NCBI RefSeq assembly: GCF_018390605.1
Contig: NZ_JAHBGD010000028.1
Coordinates: 1-64,000 of the forward strand
DNA length: 64,000 bases
Origin: Ancylobacter defluvii
GTDB lineage: Bacteria > Pseudomonadota > Alphaproteobacteria > Rhizobiales > Xanthobacteraceae
Reading direction: 5' to 3'
Every line of letters starts with the position of its first letter. Position 1 is the stretch's first letter. Made by a program: the position numbers and the translations under genes. Of the stretch, positions 26,084 to 36,751 are shown in pieces. The notes under the pieces are model-generated. The model did no database searches and was not told where the DNA came from. It was given only the letters and a program-made list of their open reading frames with translations.

Positions 26084-26305
26084 GCGCCGCGCCTTCCGGC
26101 ACGACGCGAGGCGCACAGCCGGAGCGCGACCTGATGCCGGGTGACGGCGCGGCTCGGCTCTGCGGCTCACGGCTGTTCAGCAATGAGGAATTAAGGCGTT
26201 CGCCCGGCCGCGCCGGCATGCGATAGCGCTCGCGCGCGAGGTCAGCATCGCGATGAGGCGCGCGGCGTCGTATTGTTTCATCCAGCAAATGGCCGCGACG
26301 GACGA

Positions 26306-26336
26306 CGTCATGCCCGGCACAGGCCGGGGCATGACG
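26306..26336. repeat. Intergenic palindrome with CGTCATG/CATGACG ends
   Basis: CGTCATGCCCGGC (26306-26318) faces GCCGGGGCATGACG (26323-26336), one bulged G aside. It is located after the ohr gene end. It matches the style of the longer element at 11408-11497 and is typical of dispersed Rhizobiales extragenic repeats. The rest of 26084-26361 holds no gene that I can support. Confidence 0.55.
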
Positions 26337-26361
26337 CTTCTGCCGGTGCGGAGGCCGCCGG

Positions 26362-26778
26362 TCACTCGACGGCGAGTTCGACCGGAATGTTGCCGCGCGT
26401 CGCCTTGGAGTACGGGCACATCTGGTGCGCGGCCTCGATCACCTCCTGCGCTTGCTCCTTTGAGAGCGCCGGCGCCTTCAGGGTGAGCTTCACCGCCAGG
26501 CTGAAGCCGCTGTCGCTCTTCTGCAGCGAGGCGGCCACCGTGACCGAGGCGTCGGAAACGTCGAGCTTCTTCTGGCCGCCGACCGCTTCCACCGCCGAGC
26601 CGAAGCAGGCGGCATAGCCGGTGGCGAACAGATGCTCGGGCGTGGTCTTGCCGGGCTCCAGCACGCCGTTCTTCGGCATGCCGAGATCGACGGAGACCGA
26701 GCCGTCGCTGGTGGCGGAATGGCCGTGGCGGCCGCCCTTGGCGGTGGCGGTGCCGGTGAAGAGCGTGGTCGCGGTCAT
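26362..26778 (-). CDS. ohr: Organic hydroperoxide resistance protein
   Basis: A 138-residue OsmC/Ohr-fold thiol peroxidase that reduces organic and lipid hydroperoxides with lipoylated partners. Reactive Cys58 lies in AACFGSA and Cys121 in MCPYSKA, with the conserved Arg in GGRHGHS. The length is standard. No ohrR regulator gene adjoins it. The upstream spacer contains an 18-bp perfect palindrome at 26881-26898 that could be an operator. Confidence 0.95.
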   Translation of the reverse strand: MTATTLFTGTATAKGGRHGHSATSDGSVSVDLGMPKNGVLEPGKTTPEHLFATGYAACFGSAVEAVGGQKKLDVSDASVTVAASLQKSDSGFSLAVKLTLKAPALSKEQAQEVIEAAHQMCPYSKATRGNIPVELAVE

Positions 26779-26880
26779 GAAAAATGCTCCTTGGCGCTTT
26801 CAGATGTTGCCGATCATCGACGGGCGCCATGAAGATAGGGCGACGGTGCCGCCCGGCAACGTCGATGGTCGCCGTTCCGC

Positions 26881-26898
26881 CTTCGCACGCGTGCGAAG
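26881..26898. promoter_or_regulatory. Perfect 18-bp palindrome between ohr and a HAD gene
   Basis: CTTCGCACG followed at once by its reverse complement CGTGCGAAG. It lies in the 372-bp divergent spacer (26779-27150), about 103 bp from ohr and 253 bp from the HAD gene. A gapless palindrome is more operator-like than hairpin-like. The rest of the spacer shows no gene. Which regulator would bind is unknown. Confidence 0.4.
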
Positions 26899-27150
26899 CC
26901 GACAGTCCCGCTACCCGTCCCGCGGCGTTGTCGCAAAGCCGGAGGGCCGTGGCCGGGCGGCACAGGCAGCCGCGCCGCGAACGGGGCGGGAGCCTGCCAT
27001 GCCGGGGGCGGCCTTGTGCCGTGGCGGCGGACATGGCAGTTGGACCCGTGGGTTCCGCCGTTCCCGCATCGTTGCCGGCGTGATCCTTGCCGGCGTTATC
27101 GTTGCCGCCTTCCGCCCTGCACGCTCCCAGCCGACGAGGTCGCCTTGCCC

Positions 27151-28053
27151 ATGTCGTCTACGTCCACGCCGCTCCCCTCCGCCGCTGTGCCGCCGATTCC
27201 CGTCCTGCCCTTCGCCGAGCTGGCGCCGCGCTACGACGTGATCCTGTGCGACGTCTGGGGGGTGCTGCACAACGGCGCCAATGCCTTTGCCGCGGCCTCG
27301 GACGCATTGACGCGGGCACGCGCGGCTGGCCGCACGGTGATCCTGGTCTCCAACGCCCCGCGGCCGAACGCCGATGTCGGCATCATCCTCGACCGCTTCG
27401 GGGTGCCGCGCACCGCCTATGACGCCATCGTCACCTCCGGCGACGTCACCACCGGCCTGCTGCGCCAGGGCGGCATCGGCAAGGTCTGGCATCTGGGACC
27501 GGAGCGCGACCTCGGCATCTACCAGGGCGCCGGCGTCGAACTGGTAGCGATGGAAGCGTGCGAGCGGGTGGTCTGCACCGGCCTGTTCGACGACACCACC
27601 GAGACACCCGATACCTATCGCGACACGCTGGCGGCGATGCACACGCGCGGGCTCACCATGATCTGCGCCAATCCCGATATCGTGGTGGAGCGCGGCGGCG
27701 AGCTGATCTGGTGCGCCGGCGCGCTCGCCGAGGCCTATCAGCAGATCGGCGGCGCGGCGATCTGGTGCGGCAAGCCGCACCGCCCGATCTACGAGGCGGC
27801 GTTCGCCAAGGCGGTGGAGCTGCGTGGCGTGCCGGCCGAGCCCGGCCGCGTGCTCGCCATCGGCGACGCGTTGCGCACCGATCTCGCCGGCGCGCTCGGG
27901 GTCGGCATCGACTGCCTGTTCATCGCCGGCGGCATCCATGCCGGCGAGCTCGGGCTGGAGCGCTCGGGCACCATCGACCCGCGCGCACTCGCCCGGCTGA
28001 TCGAGGACGGGCCCGGCCGGCCGGTCGCCGCCGCGCCGCAGCTGGTCTGGTAG
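27151..28053 (+). CDS. HAD-superfamily hydrolase, class IIA (TIGR01459-like)
   Basis: A 300-residue HAD phosphatase of the NagD/PGP-like subclass IIA. Motif I DVWGVLHNG gives the nucleophile Asp, motif II is VSNAPRP, and motif IV is AIGDALRTDLAGA, with Lys in CGKPHRPIYE. The DxWG form (instead of DxDG) is typical of the alphaproteobacterial TIGR01459 group of unknown substrate. I start at ATG 27151; a longer frame upstream has no similarity. It precedes ribF, whose FMN-linked role hints at a flavin phosphatase, but this is speculation. Confidence 0.82.
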   Translation: MSSTSTPLPSAAVPPIPVLPFAELAPRYDVILCDVWGVLHNGANAFAAASDALTRARAAGRTVILVSNAPRPNADVGIILDRFGVPRTAYDAIVTSGDVTTGLLRQGGIGKVWHLGPERDLGIYQGAGVELVAMEACERVVCTGLFDDTTETPDTYRDTLAAMHTRGLTMICANPDIVVERGGELIWCAGALAEAYQQIGGAAIWCGKPHRPIYEAAFAKAVELRGVPAEPGRVLAIGDALRTDLAGALGVGIDCLFIAGGIHAGELGLERSGTIDPRALARLIEDGPGRPVAAAPQLVW

Positions 28054-28254
28054 CGTCCCGCACGCCAAGCCGCTCGCGTCACGCCGCTCACGCCGAGCCA
28101 AGGCGCAGCCTGTCGAACTGATAGCTTATTCGTATCGGCCGGCCGGTTTCGCGGGGCGCGGAAAGCGGCTAGGGGTTTGCCGGGTTGACGCGCCGGCTGC
28201 GCATCCGCAGTTTTGCGCGCGATCCGTTACGCAGGTTCCGACGGTGTTGCCCCG

Positions 28255-29220
28255 ATGAGTGCTTCCCCCGCTTCCCGACCCTTCATCGTGCTGCGCGGCG
28301 GCGACGCCGTGCCGGCGTCCCTCGCCGATCCGGTGGTGGCGATCGGCAATTTCGACGGCGTGCATCGCGGCCACCGGGCGGTGATCGGCGCGGCGGTGCG
28401 GCGGGCGCATGCCGCCGGCAAGCCGGCGCTGGCACTGACCTTCGAGCCGCATCCGCGCGCCTATTTTCGCCCCAACGAGCCGATGTTCCGCCTCACCCCG
28501 GAACCGCTGAAGCTTGCCATGCTCGCGGCCACCGGGCTCGACGGCGCGGCGGTGCTCGCCTTCGACGCGCTGCTGGCGGCAAAGGACGCCGAGAGCTTCG
28601 TCACCGAGATCCTGGTCGAATGGCTGGGGGTGGGCTGCGTGGTGGCCGGCTTCGACTTCCATTTCGGCCGCGCCCGCGGCGGCTCGCCGGCCTTCCTGCG
28701 CGAGGCCGGCGCGCGCCATGGCTTCGCGGTGGAGATCGTGCCGCCGCTGCTCGACGACGGCGCGCAGATTTCCTCCAGCGCCATCCGCGCGGCGCTGGCG
28801 CAGGGCCGGGTCGAGCAGGCCGCCCACATGCTGGGGGCGCCGTTCACCGTCGAGGCCGAGGTGATCCATGGCGACAAGCGCGGCCGCGAACTCGGCTACC
28901 CCACCGCCAATATGCGGCTGGATCCTGCCACCGAGCTTGCGCATGGCATTTACGCGGTGAGCGTGGAGATCGACGGGGTGGAGCGGCCGGCGGTGGCGAG
29001 CTTCGGCCGGCGGCCGACCTTCGACGACGGCGCGCCGCGGCTGGAGACCTTCGTCTTCGACTGGTCGGGCGACCTCTATGGCCGGCGGCTGAAGGTGGCG
29101 TTCCACGCCTATCTCCGGCCGGAGCTGAAGTTCGCCGGCATCGAGCCGCTGATCACCCAGATGGACGAGGACAGCCGCCGGGCGCGGGCGATCCTCGGTG
29201 CCCGGCTCAGTGAGGGCTGA
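28255..29220 (+). CDS. ribF: Bifunctional riboflavin kinase/FAD synthetase
   Basis: A 321-residue enzyme that makes FMN and then FAD. The N-terminal FMN adenylyltransferase domain has [14 protein letters not shown] (the nucleotidyltransferase HxGH) and [10 protein letters not shown], and [10 protein letters not shown] near 180. The C-terminal riboflavin kinase domain has [16 protein letters not shown] and the [13 protein letters not shown] element. It starts at ATG 28255. It lies directly before ileS-lspA, the usual ribF-ileS-lspA order. Confidence 0.95.
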   Translation: MSASPASRPFIVLRGGDAVPASLADPVVAIGNFDGVHRGHRAVIGAAVRRAHAAGKPALALTFEPHPRAYFRPNEPMFRLTPEPLKLAMLAATGLDGAAVLAFDALLAAKDAESFVTEILVEWLGVGCVVAGFDFHFGRARGGSPAFLREAGARHGFAVEIVPPLLDDGAQISSSAIRAALAQGRVEQAAHMLGAPFTVEAEVIHGDKRGRELGYPTANMRLDPATELAHGIYAVSVEIDGVERPAVASFGRRPTFDDGAPRLETFVFDWSGDLYGRRLKVAFHAYLRPELKFAGIEPLITQMDEDSRRARAILGARLSEG

Positions 29221-29297
29221 CGCGCCGACCCCTTCAAACCCTTGCACGGCCTCGCCGCTGCGCTTACACCGTGCCCGATAGCGTAGGGAGCCGGTCA

Positions 29298-32200
29298 ATG
29301 ACGAACCGAAACAGCGATGGTCGCGAGCCGAAGACCCCCGATACCGAGGGTGGCGAGGCGCACGACTATTCGGCGACGCTGTTCCTGCCGCAGACCGAAT
29401 TCCCGATGCGCGCCGGCCTGCCGCAGCGCGAGCCGGAATTCCTCGCCCGCTGGGAACAGATCGGCCTCTACCAGCGCCAGCGCGAGGCCGGCGCGGGCAA
29501 GCCGCGCTTCGTGCTGCATGACGGCCCGCCCTATGCCAATGGCAACATCCATATCGGCCACGCGCTCAACAAGATCCTGAAGGACGTGGTGGTGCGCTCG
29601 CAGGGCGCGCTCGGCCACGACTCGAATTATGTGCCGGGCTGGGACTGCCACGGCCTGCCGATCGAGTGGAAGATCGAGGAGCAGTACCGCGCCAAGGGCC
29701 GCAACAAGGACGAGGTGCCGGTCGTCGAGTTCCGCCAGGAATGCCGCGCCTTCGCCCAGGGCTGGATCGACGTACAGCGCGCCGAGTTCAAGCGGCTCGG
29801 CGTCGGCGGCGACTGGGACCATCCCTATGTGACGATGAGCTTCGACGCCGAGGCGCAGATCGCCCGCGAAATCATGAAGTTCGCCGCCAACGGTCTGCTC
29901 TATCGCGGCTCCAAGCCGGTGATGTGGTCGGTGGTCGAGCGCACCGCGCTGGCCGAGGCGGAGGTCGAGTATCACGACCACCAGTCGACCACGATCTTCG
30001 TGAAGTTCCCGGTCACCGGCTATCGCAAGAGCGCGGCGACCGCCGGCGGCCTGCCCAAGGGGCTCGACCCGGCCGCCGCCGCCGCCGACATCCACTTGTT
30101 CCCGTCCTATGAGGGCGCCTCCGTCGTCATCTGGACGACGACGCCCTGGACCATCCCCGGCAACCGCGCCATCGCCTTCGCCGAGAACGTCACCTATGCC
30201 GTCTACGAGGTGACCGAGGCGGCGGCCGACAACTGGGCCAAGGTCGGCGAGCATTTCATCATCGCCGACAAGCTGGCGGCCGACGTGTTCAAGGCCGCGC
30301 GCGTCACCGGCTATGAGCGCCATAAAGAGGTGGACCCGACCCATCTGGTCTGCGCGCATCCGCTCGCCGGCGTTGCCGGCACCAAGGGCTATTTCGACTT
30401 CGCCGTGCCGGTGGTGGCCGGCGATTTCGTCACCGACGACACCGGCACCGGCTTCGTGCATATCGCTCCCGGCCACGGCGCCGACGACTTCAACCTCTAT
30501 GTCGCCGAGCGCCTCGGCGAGGTGCCGCATACCGTCGGGCCGGACGGGCGCTATTACGATCATGTGCCGCTGTTCGCCGGCCATCGGGTGATGGACGACA
30601 AGGGCAAGGACGGCGATGCCAACGACGCCGTCATCAAGGCGCTGATGGCGGCCGACCGGATCATCGCCCGCGGCCGGCTGAAGCATCAGTACCCGCATAG
30701 CTGGCGCTCCAAGGCGCCGATCATCTTCCGCAACACGCCGCAATGGTTCATCGCGATGGACAAGGACATCGCGGCGGCGGACGGCTCCTCGACGGTCGGC
30801 GACACGCTGCGGGCGCGGGCGCTCGGCGGCATTGCCGGCGTCGACTGGGTGCCGGCCTCGGGCCAGAACCGCATCAACGGCATGATCGAGAACCGCCCGG
30901 ACTGGGTGGTGTCGCGCCAGCGCGCCTGGGGCGTGCCGATCGCGGTGTTCGTGAAGGACAAGGGCGATGGCACCGTCGAAATCCTGCACGACGACGCGGT
31001 GAATGCGCGCATCGCCGAGGCCTTCGCCACCGAAGGGGCGGACGCCTGGTACAAGGAGGGCGCCGCGCAGCGTTTCCTCGGCACCGATTACAGCGCCAAT
31101 GAATGGCACAAGGTCGACGACATCCTCGACGTCTGGTTCGATTCGGGCTCCACGCATGCCTTCACGCTGGAGGTGCGCGAGGACCTGAAGGTCGACCGCG
31201 CCTTCAATGGCGGGCCGGACCGGGTGATGTATCTCGAAGGATCGGACCAGCATCGCGGCTGGTTCCACTCCTCGCTGCTGGAGAGCTGCGGCACCCGCGC
31301 GCGGCCGCCTTATGACGTGGTGCTGACCCACGGCTTCGTGCTCGACGAGCAGGGCCGCAAGATGTCGAAGTCGATCGGCAACGTCGTGGCTCCGCAGGAG
31401 GTGATCAAGGCCTCCGGCGCCGACATATTGCGCCTGTGGGTGTGCGCTTCCGACTATTCCGACGATCTGCGCATCGGGGCGGAGATCCTCAAGACCACGG
31501 TCGAGACCTATCGCAAGCTGCGCAACACGCTGCGCTGGCTGCTCGGCTCGCTGCACCATTACCGCGAGAGCGAGCGCATCGCCTATGCCGACATGCCGGC
31601 GCTGGAGCGCATGGTGCTGCACCGGCTGGCCGAACTCGACAAGGTGGTGCGCGAATCCTACGCCAGCTTCGACTTCAAGCGGGTGAACGCGGCGCTGACC
31701 CAGTTCATGACCGCCGAGCTGTCGGCGTTCTATTTCGACGTGCGCAAGGACGCGCTCTATTGCGACCCGATCTCCTCGGTGACGCGCCGCGCCTGCCTGA
31801 CCGTGCTCGACGAGGTGTTCCGCCGGCTGGTGATCTGGCTGGCGCCGATCCTGCCGTTCACCGCGGAGGAGACCTGGCTGGCGCGGTTCCCGTCCGCCGA
31901 CGGCTCGGTGCATCTGGAGACCTTCCCCGACACCCCGGCGAAGTGGCGCGACGAGACGCTGGCCGACGAATGGCGCAAGATCCGCCTCGTCCGCCGCGTG
32001 GTGCTCGGCGCGCTGGAGCTGGAGCGCGCCGCCAAGCGCATCGGCTCCAGCCTGGAGGCGGCGCCGGTCATCCATGTCTCGGATCCGAACCTGTTCGCGG
32101 CGGTGAGCGCGGTCGACCTCGCCGAGGTGTGCATCACCTCCGACGCGCATCTGATGCCGGACGAGGGGCCGAAGGACGCCTTCCGCCTCGACGACGTGCC

Positions 32201-32360
32201 GGGCGTCAGCGTGGTGCCGTCGCGGGCGGAGGGGCATAAATGCGCCCGCTCGTGGAAGATCTCGCCGCTGGTCGGCACCGATCCGGACTATCCGGATGTC
32301 ACCCCGCGCGACGCCCAGGCGCTGCGCGAGCGCGCGAGCGCCCGGCGGGCCGCCGAATGA
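29298..32360 (+). CDS. ileS: Isoleucyl-tRNA synthetase
   Basis: A 1020-residue class Ia synthetase. HIGH is at 85-88 ([11 protein letters not shown]) and KMSKS at 688-692. The editing (CP1) domain sits between them ([16 protein letters not shown]), and the anticodon-binding domain follows. A C-terminal zinc-finger module typical of E. coli IleS is not evident (only CARSW near the end). ATG 29298 follows GGGAG. Its stop overlaps the lspA start (ATGA), coupling the two genes. Confidence 0.97.
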   Translation: MTNRNSDGREPKTPDTEGGEAHDYSATLFLPQTEFPMRAGLPQREPEFLARWEQIGLYQRQREAGAGKPRFVLHDGPPYANGNIHIGHALNKILKDVVVRSQGALGHDSNYVPGWDCHGLPIEWKIEEQYRAKGRNKDEVPVVEFRQECRAFAQGWIDVQRAEFKRLGVGGDWDHPYVTMSFDAEAQIAREIMKFAANGLLYRGSKPVMWSVVERTALAEAEVEYHDHQSTTIFVKFPVTGYRKSAATAGGLPKGLDPAAAAADIHLFPSYEGASVVIWTTTPWTIPGNRAIAFAENVTYAVYEVTEAAADNWAKVGEHFIIADKLAADVFKAARVTGYERHKEVDPTHLVCAHPLAGVAGTKGYFDFAVPVVAGDFVTDDTGTGFVHIAPGHGADDFNLYVAERLGEVPHTVGPDGRYYDHVPLFAGHRVMDDKGKDGDANDAVIKALMAADRIIARGRLKHQYPHSWRSKAPIIFRNTPQWFIAMDKDIAAADGSSTVGDTLRARALGGIAGVDWVPASGQNRINGMIENRPDWVVSRQRAWGVPIAVFVKDKGDGTVEILHDDAVNARIAEAFATEGADAWYKEGAAQRFLGTDYSANEWHKVDDILDVWFDSGSTHAFTLEVREDLKVDRAFNGGPDRVMYLEGSDQHRGWFHSSLLESCGTRARPPYDVVLTHGFVLDEQGRKMSKSIGNVVAPQEVIKASGADILRLWVCASDYSDDLRIGAEILKTTVETYRKLRNTLRWLLGSLHHYRESERIAYADMPALERMVLHRLAELDKVVRESYASFDFKRVNAALTQFMTAELSAFYFDVRKDALYCDPISSVTRRACLTVLDEVFRRLVIWLAPILPFTAEETWLARFPSADGSVHLETFPDTPAKWRDETLADEWRKIRLVRRVVLGALELERAAKRIGSSLEAAPVIHVSDPNLFAAVSAVDLAEVCITSDAHLMPDEGPKDAFRLDDVPGVSVVPSRAEGHKCARSWKISPLVGTDPDYPDVTPRDAQALRERASARRAAE

Positions 32361-32854
32361 GGCTGAGCCTCACCGGCCCGTTCACCGGGCTCGGCGCGCG
32401 CTTCGCGCTGCTGGCGCTGGTCGTCGACCAGGCGTCGAAGCTGGCGGTGCTGCACGGCGTCGATTTCGGCGACGACGGCAAGGTGACGGTGCTGCCGTTC
32501 TTCGACCTGGTACGGGCGTGGAACACCGGCATCAGCTACGGCATGTTCTCCGGCGGCGCCGATGGCTGGTGGCTGCTCGGCGGGCTGAAAATCGCTGCCG
32601 CGGTGCTGTTCTGGTTCTGGCTGGCGCGCACCGGGCGGCGCATCGAGGCGATCGCTCTCGGGCTTTTGATCGGCGGGGCGCTGGGCAATGCCATCGACCG
32701 CGTGGCCTATGGTGCGGTGTTCGACTTCATTTCGCTGCACGCCTTGGGCTTCTACTGGTACGTCTTCAATCTGTCGGACGTCGCCATTGTTGCCGGCGTG
32801 GCCTTGCTTTTGTATGACTCCTTCTTCGGCGGCGCCGTAAAAACGCCGTCCTGA
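32357..32854 (+). CDS. lspA: Lipoprotein signal peptidase (signal peptidase II)
   Basis: A 165-residue inner-membrane aspartyl protease that cleaves prolipoproteins after diacylglyceryl transfer. Four membrane helices are seen. Catalytic aspartates are Asp123 in GAVFDFI and Asp141 in FNLSDVAI, with NAIDRVAYG (111-119) conserved. The start overlaps the ileS stop by 4 nt. An in-frame ATG-less extension upstream inside ileS is ignored. Confidence 0.95.
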   Translation: MRLSLTGPFTGLGARFALLALVVDQASKLAVLHGVDFGDDGKVTVLPFFDLVRAWNTGISYGMFSGGADGWWLLGGLKIAAAVLFWFWLARTGRRIEAIALGLLIGGALGNAIDRVAYGAVFDFISLHALGFYWYVFNLSDVAIVAGVALLLYDSFFGGAVKTPS

Positions 32855-32926
32855 GGTGAAAACTGCGTTCGAGCCCTGCGTGTCCGACCTTCCTGCGTCG
32901 GCCGCAGGCCGGCAGGAGACGACCGG

Positions 32927-33616
32927 ATGACGACATCGACCTTTGCGCCGCGCCATTTCCTCGCGCGCGGTCTTGCCATCGCCGCGTTCGCGTCGGGCCT
33001 GATGGCCCTGACGCTGTTCAGTGCCGCACCCGCCGCCGCCCAGGAAGACAATTTCACCGAGCAGGTGCTGACCAGCCTCGGCCTGGTGGCGCCGCAGGGT
33101 CCCGAGATCGATTATCGCGAGCGCGCGCCCATCGTGGTGCCGCCGTCGGGCGACGTGCTGCCGCCGCCGCGCGACGGCGCCGCCATCACCCAGAACCCGG
33201 CCTGGCCGAAGGACTATGACGACGAGCGCAAGAAGAAGGAGGCGGCGGCAGCGGCGAAGGTGAAGGTCTTCACCAACGACAACGCCCAGACCCGTGCGCT
33301 CGGCCCGGCCGAGATGGCCAGCACCCGCACCAACATTCCTTCCAACAACCGGGCCCAGGGTCGCAACGCCGCGGCGCGCGAGGATTGGCTGAAGCCTACC
33401 GGCTACGGCCTGTTCAGCCTCGGCCAGAAGCAGGAAGAGAAGCCGATGGTGTTTGCCGGGGAGCCGGAGCGCCAGTCGCTCACCGAACCGCCGCCGGGCT
33501 TCCAGACCCCGGCTCCCGGCGCCGCCTTCGGCGTGGTCGCCGACCGGCCGGAGGACAAGGCCTGGAACCCGCTGAGCTGGTTCGATCAGACCCAGCGCAA
33601 CAAGGACCGCAACTGA
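32927..33616 (+). CDS. Secreted protein of unknown function
   Basis: A 229-residue protein with a signal peptide (basic start, hydrophobic 14-34, cleavage near APAAAQE). The mature part is Pro/Ala/charged rich, with DERKKKEAAAAAK and a C-terminal PEDKAWNPLSWFDQTQ motif. The motif resembles a conserved Rhizobiales protein that lies between lspA and the M16 peptidases, perhaps envelope-linked. I cannot name a function. ATG 32927 follows GGAGAC. A terminator follows the gene. Confidence 0.75.
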   Translation: MTTSTFAPRHFLARGLAIAAFASGLMALTLFSAAPAAAQEDNFTEQVLTSLGLVAPQGPEIDYRERAPIVVPPSGDVLPPPRDGAAITQNPAWPKDYDDERKKKEAAAAAKVKVFTNDNAQTRALGPAEMASTRTNIPSNNRAQGRNAAAREDWLKPTGYGLFSLGQKQEEKPMVFAGEPERQSLTEPPPGFQTPAPGAAFGVVADRPEDKAWNPLSWFDQTQRNKDRN

Positions 33617-33629
33617 GCGCGTCTTCTTC

Positions 33630-33658
33630 AAGGCCGGCGATTGCCGGCCTTTCGCTTT
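33630..33658 (+). terminator. Intrinsic terminator
   Basis: AAGGCCGGC (33630-33638), loop GATT, GCCGGCCTT (33643-33651), then TCGCTTT. A 9-bp perfect stem 13 nt past the stop of the secreted-protein gene. The remaining spacer to 33920 shows no gene. Confidence 0.75.
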
Positions 33659-33920
33659 CAGTGCCTGTCGCTTTGATGGCCTTCGCTTTCGGGCCATGCG
33701 CGGCGTGTTCACGGGGGATTGAAGCCGCCGGCGGTCCAGCCGCGGCTGGTTCCGTGCCACCCTTACGCCGATTTAATCAACCAGAGCATGTTCTTGTCGC
33801 CGAACTCGTGCGACGGTCGCGGAACGTGCTCAGGGCACGCCCGATGCGCTGCCGCCTGTCGGACTCGCCGCGCGGGGACTCTTGCCGCGTGGGGATGCGC
33901 CGGCGGCGCGGCGTGCCCAT

Positions 33921-35324
33921 ATGACCCAACCGGATGCCGCTATGTCGACTGGAAAGCTCATGCCCGCTCTGTTGCTTGCCGCCGCCACCGGGGCCGCGGC
34001 CCTTGCCGCCCCCCGCCCCGCCGATGCCGCCGACGTGGCGCAGTACACGCTCGACAACGGCATGCAGGTGGTGGTGGTGCCCGATCATCGTGCCCCGGTG
34101 GTCACCCATATGGTGTGGTACCGCGTCGGCTCGGCCGACGAGCAGCCCGGCAAGTCCGGCATCGCGCATTTCCTCGAGCACCTGATGTTCAAGGGCACGG
34201 CCAGCCACCCGGCCGGCGAGTTCTCGCAGGTGGTGTCGAAGATCGGCGGGCAGGAGAACGCCTTCACCTCCAACGACTACACCGCCTATTTCCAGCGCGT
34301 CGCCAAGGAGCACCTGAAGACGGTGATGGGCTTCGAGGCCGACCGCATGACCGGGCTGGTGCTCACCGACGAGGTGGTGCTGCCCGAGCGCGACGTGGTG
34401 CTGGAAGAGCGCCGCATGCGCACCGACAACGACCCCGGCTCGCAGCTCTCGGAAGCGGCGCAGGCGGCGATGTACACCAACCACCCCTACGGCCATCCGA
34501 TCATCGGCTGGGAAGACGAGATCCGTCAGCTCAACCGCGAGGACGCGCTCGCCTTCTACAAGCGCTTCTACACGCCGAACAATGCCATCCTGGTGGTGGC
34601 CGGCGACGTCGAGCCGGAAGCGGTGAGGGCGCTGGCGCAGGAGACCTACGGCAAGGTCGCCCGCCGCGCCGAGACCGCCGAGCGCGAGCGCCCGAAGGAG
34701 CCGATCCCGCGCGCCGAGCGCCGCCTGGTGCTGGCGGATGCCCGCGTCGGCCAGCCCAGCCTGTCGCGTGCCTATCTGGTGCCGGCCTATCGCAACGAGA
34801 AGAAGGACAGCGTGGCGCTCGACGTGCTGGCGCAGATTCTCGGCGGCGGCTCGACCGGCCGGCTCTACCGCGAGCTGGTGGTGGCGCAGGGCCTCGCCGC
34901 CGGTGCCGGCGCCTGGTACCAGAGCACGGCGCTGGACGACACCCGCTTCGGGGTGTCCGCCTCGCCGCGCCCGGATGTCGACATGGCCAGGCTGGAGGCG
35001 GCGCTGGACGCGGTGATCGCCAAGCTGGCCGCCGACGGGCCGGAGGCCGGCGAGCTGGAGCGCGCCAAGACCCGGCTGGTCGCCGAAGCGATCTATGCCC
35101 AGGACAACCAGGCGACGCTGGCGCGCATCTACGGCGCCGCGCTTGCCACCGGCACCACCGTCGAGGACGTGAAGAACTGGCCCGACGAGGTGAAGCAGGT
35201 GACCGCCGACGAGGTGAAGGAGGTGGCGCGGCGCTATCTCGTTCCCGCGCGGGCGGTGACCAGCCAGCTGCTGCCGGCGCGCGACGCTAGCGCGGCACCG
35301 GCCGCGCCGGAGAAGCGCTCGTGA
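33921..35324 (+). CDS. M16-family zinc peptidase (active subunit)
   Basis: A 467-residue pitrilysin-family peptidase with a signal peptide (residues 8-37, cleaving near ADAADVA). The inverted zinc motif HFLEH is at 83-87 (HxxEH) and a further Glu lies in LPERDVVLEE. The C-terminal R-Y pair region follows. It works as a heterodimer with the next gene product in the periplasm and degrades peptides. Start ATG 33921 (MTQPDAAMS); ATG 33942 (MSTGKL) is an alternative. Its stop overlaps the GTG of the next gene. Confidence 0.9.
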   Translation: MTQPDAAMSTGKLMPALLLAAATGAAALAAPRPADAADVAQYTLDNGMQVVVVPDHRAPVVTHMVWYRVGSADEQPGKSGIAHFLEHLMFKGTASHPAGEFSQVVSKIGGQENAFTSNDYTAYFQRVAKEHLKTVMGFEADRMTGLVLTDEVVLPERDVVLEERRMRTDNDPGSQLSEAAQAAMYTNHPYGHPIIGWEDEIRQLNREDALAFYKRFYTPNNAILVVAGDVEPEAVRALAQETYGKVARRAETAERERPKEPIPRAERRLVLADARVGQPSLSRAYLVPAYRNEKKDSVALDVLAQILGGGSTGRLYRELVVAQGLAAGAGAWYQSTALDDTRFGVSASPRPDVDMARLEAALDAVIAKLAADGPEAGELERAKTRLVAEAIYAQDNQATLARIYGAALATGTTVEDVKNWPDEVKQVTADEVKEVARRYLVPARAVTSQLLPARDASAAPAAPEKRS

Positions 35325-36751
35325 GCCGCTTGATGAGCGCCTTGTCGAGCGGCTTCGCCGCCATGCATCCCTCTGCCCGTAACCTCGCCGCAGGCCTTAT
35401 CGCCATGACCGCCCTCGTTTCCCTCGCCCCGACCTCGCCCGCCCAGTCGCAGACCACCCGCATCCAGAAGGTGGTGAGCCCCGGCGGCATCGAAGCCTGG
35501 CTGGTCCACGACACCACCCTGCCGCTGGTGGCGATGGAGATCGCCTTCGTCGGCGGCGGCGCCCAGGACCCCGCCGGCAAGCCGGGCGTCGCCAGCCTCG
35601 CCGCCTCGCTGCTTGACGAAGGTGCCGGCGATCTCGATGCCCGCGCCTTCCAGGACGCGATGGCGGAGAAGGCGATCGAGGTGCACTTCGACGCCTCGCG
35701 CGACATGGTCGGCGGCTCGCTGCGCACCTTGTCGGAGAATGTCGAGCCTGCCTTCGAGCTGATGCGGCTCGCAGTGACCGCGCCGCGCTTCGATGACGAG
35801 GCGGTGGAGCGCATCCGCCAGGGCCAGCTCGCCAATCTGCGCCGTCGCGCCAACGACCCCTCGACCCAGGCCAGCCTCGCCTGGTCGGCGCGCGCCTTCC
35901 CGAACCACCCCTATGGCCGCCCGCTGTCCGGCACGCTGGAGAGCGTGCCCGCCATCACCCGCGGCGATCTGGCCGGCTTCGCCAAGCGCACGCTCGCCCG
36001 CGACAATCTCAAGATCGCGGTGGTGGGCGACATCACCCCGGAGGCGCTCGGCCCGGCGCTGGACAAGATGTTCGGCGCCCTGCCGGCCAAGGCCGAGCTG
36101 ACGCCGGTGCCCGACGTGGTGCCGCAGGGCCTCGGCGCGGTGGAGGTGAAGACGCTCGACGTGCCGCAGACCTCGATGGTGTTCGGCGGCATCGGGCTGA
36201 AGCGCAACGATCCCGATTTCATCCCCGCCTTCGTGCTCAACCACATGCTGGGCGGCTCGGCCTTCTCCTCGCGGCTGTTCCGGGAGGTGCGCGAGAAGCG
36301 CGGCCTCGCCTATTCGGTCTACAGCCATCTCGCCCCGCTCGACCATGCCGGGCTGATCCTCGGCGGCACCGCCACCAAGAACGAGCGCGCCGGCGAGACG
36401 GTGGATCTGATCCGCGCCGAATATATGAAGCTGTTGACCGACGGCCCGAGTGAGGAAGAGCTCGCCGACGCCAAGAGCTATCTGATCGGCTCGTTTGCGC
36501 TGCGCTTCGACAGCTCCGCCAAGGTGGCCTCGCAGCTGCTGCAGATCCAGATCGACGATCTCGGCATCGACTATATCGACCGCCGCAACGAACTGGTGGC
36601 GGCGGTGAGCCTCGACGACATCAAGCGCGTCGCCGGCCGGTTCCGCGAGAATCCGGCGCTGCTGTTCAGCCTGGTCGGCAAGCCCGAAGGCCTCGCCGCC
36701 GCCGGTGCCACCCCGGCCAACGGCGCCGCCAGCGGCAACTCGGGCGGCTGA
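35321..36751 (+). CDS. M16-family peptidase-like protein (catalytically silent subunit)
   Basis: A 476-residue paralogue of the previous gene with its own signal peptide. At the position of HxxEH it has SLAASLLDEG, so zinc is not held and it is predicted to be inactive. Its C-terminal domain keeps the substrate-binding LFREVREKRGLAYSVYSH segment. This active/inactive pairing parallels mitochondrial processing peptidase and Sphingomonas SPH2681/SPH2682-type heterodimers. GTG 35321 overlaps the upstream stop (GTGA). Confidence 0.88.
   Translation: MSRLMSALSSGFAAMHPSARNLAAGLIAMTALVSLAPTSPAQSQTTRIQKVVSPGGIEAWLVHDTTLPLVAMEIAFVGGGAQDPAGKPGVASLAASLLDEGAGDLDARAFQDAMAEKAIEVHFDASRDMVGGSLRTLSENVEPAFELMRLAVTAPRFDDEAVERIRQGQLANLRRRANDPSTQASLAWSARAFPNHPYGRPLSGTLESVPAITRGDLAGFAKRTLARDNLKIAVVGDITPEALGPALDKMFGALPAKAELTPVPDVVPQGLGAVEVKTLDVPQTSMVFGGIGLKRNDPDFIPAFVLNHMLGGSAFSSRLFREVREKRGLAYSVYSHLAPLDHAGLILGGTATKNERAGETVDLIRAEYMKLLTDGPSEEELADAKSYLIGSFALRFDSSAKVASQLLQIQIDDLGIDYIDRRNELVAAVSLDDIKRVAGRFRENPALLFSLVGKPEGLAAAGATPANGAASGNSGG

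Noticed and set aside
29295-32237. A 980-codon antisense frame over ileS
   Set aside because: Mirror of ileS codon bias; HIGH and KMSKS are on the plus strand and the antisense product resembles nothing.
33385-33924. Frames bridging the secreted-protein gene and the M16 gene
   Set aside because: They cross a clear terminator and have no start signal or similarity.
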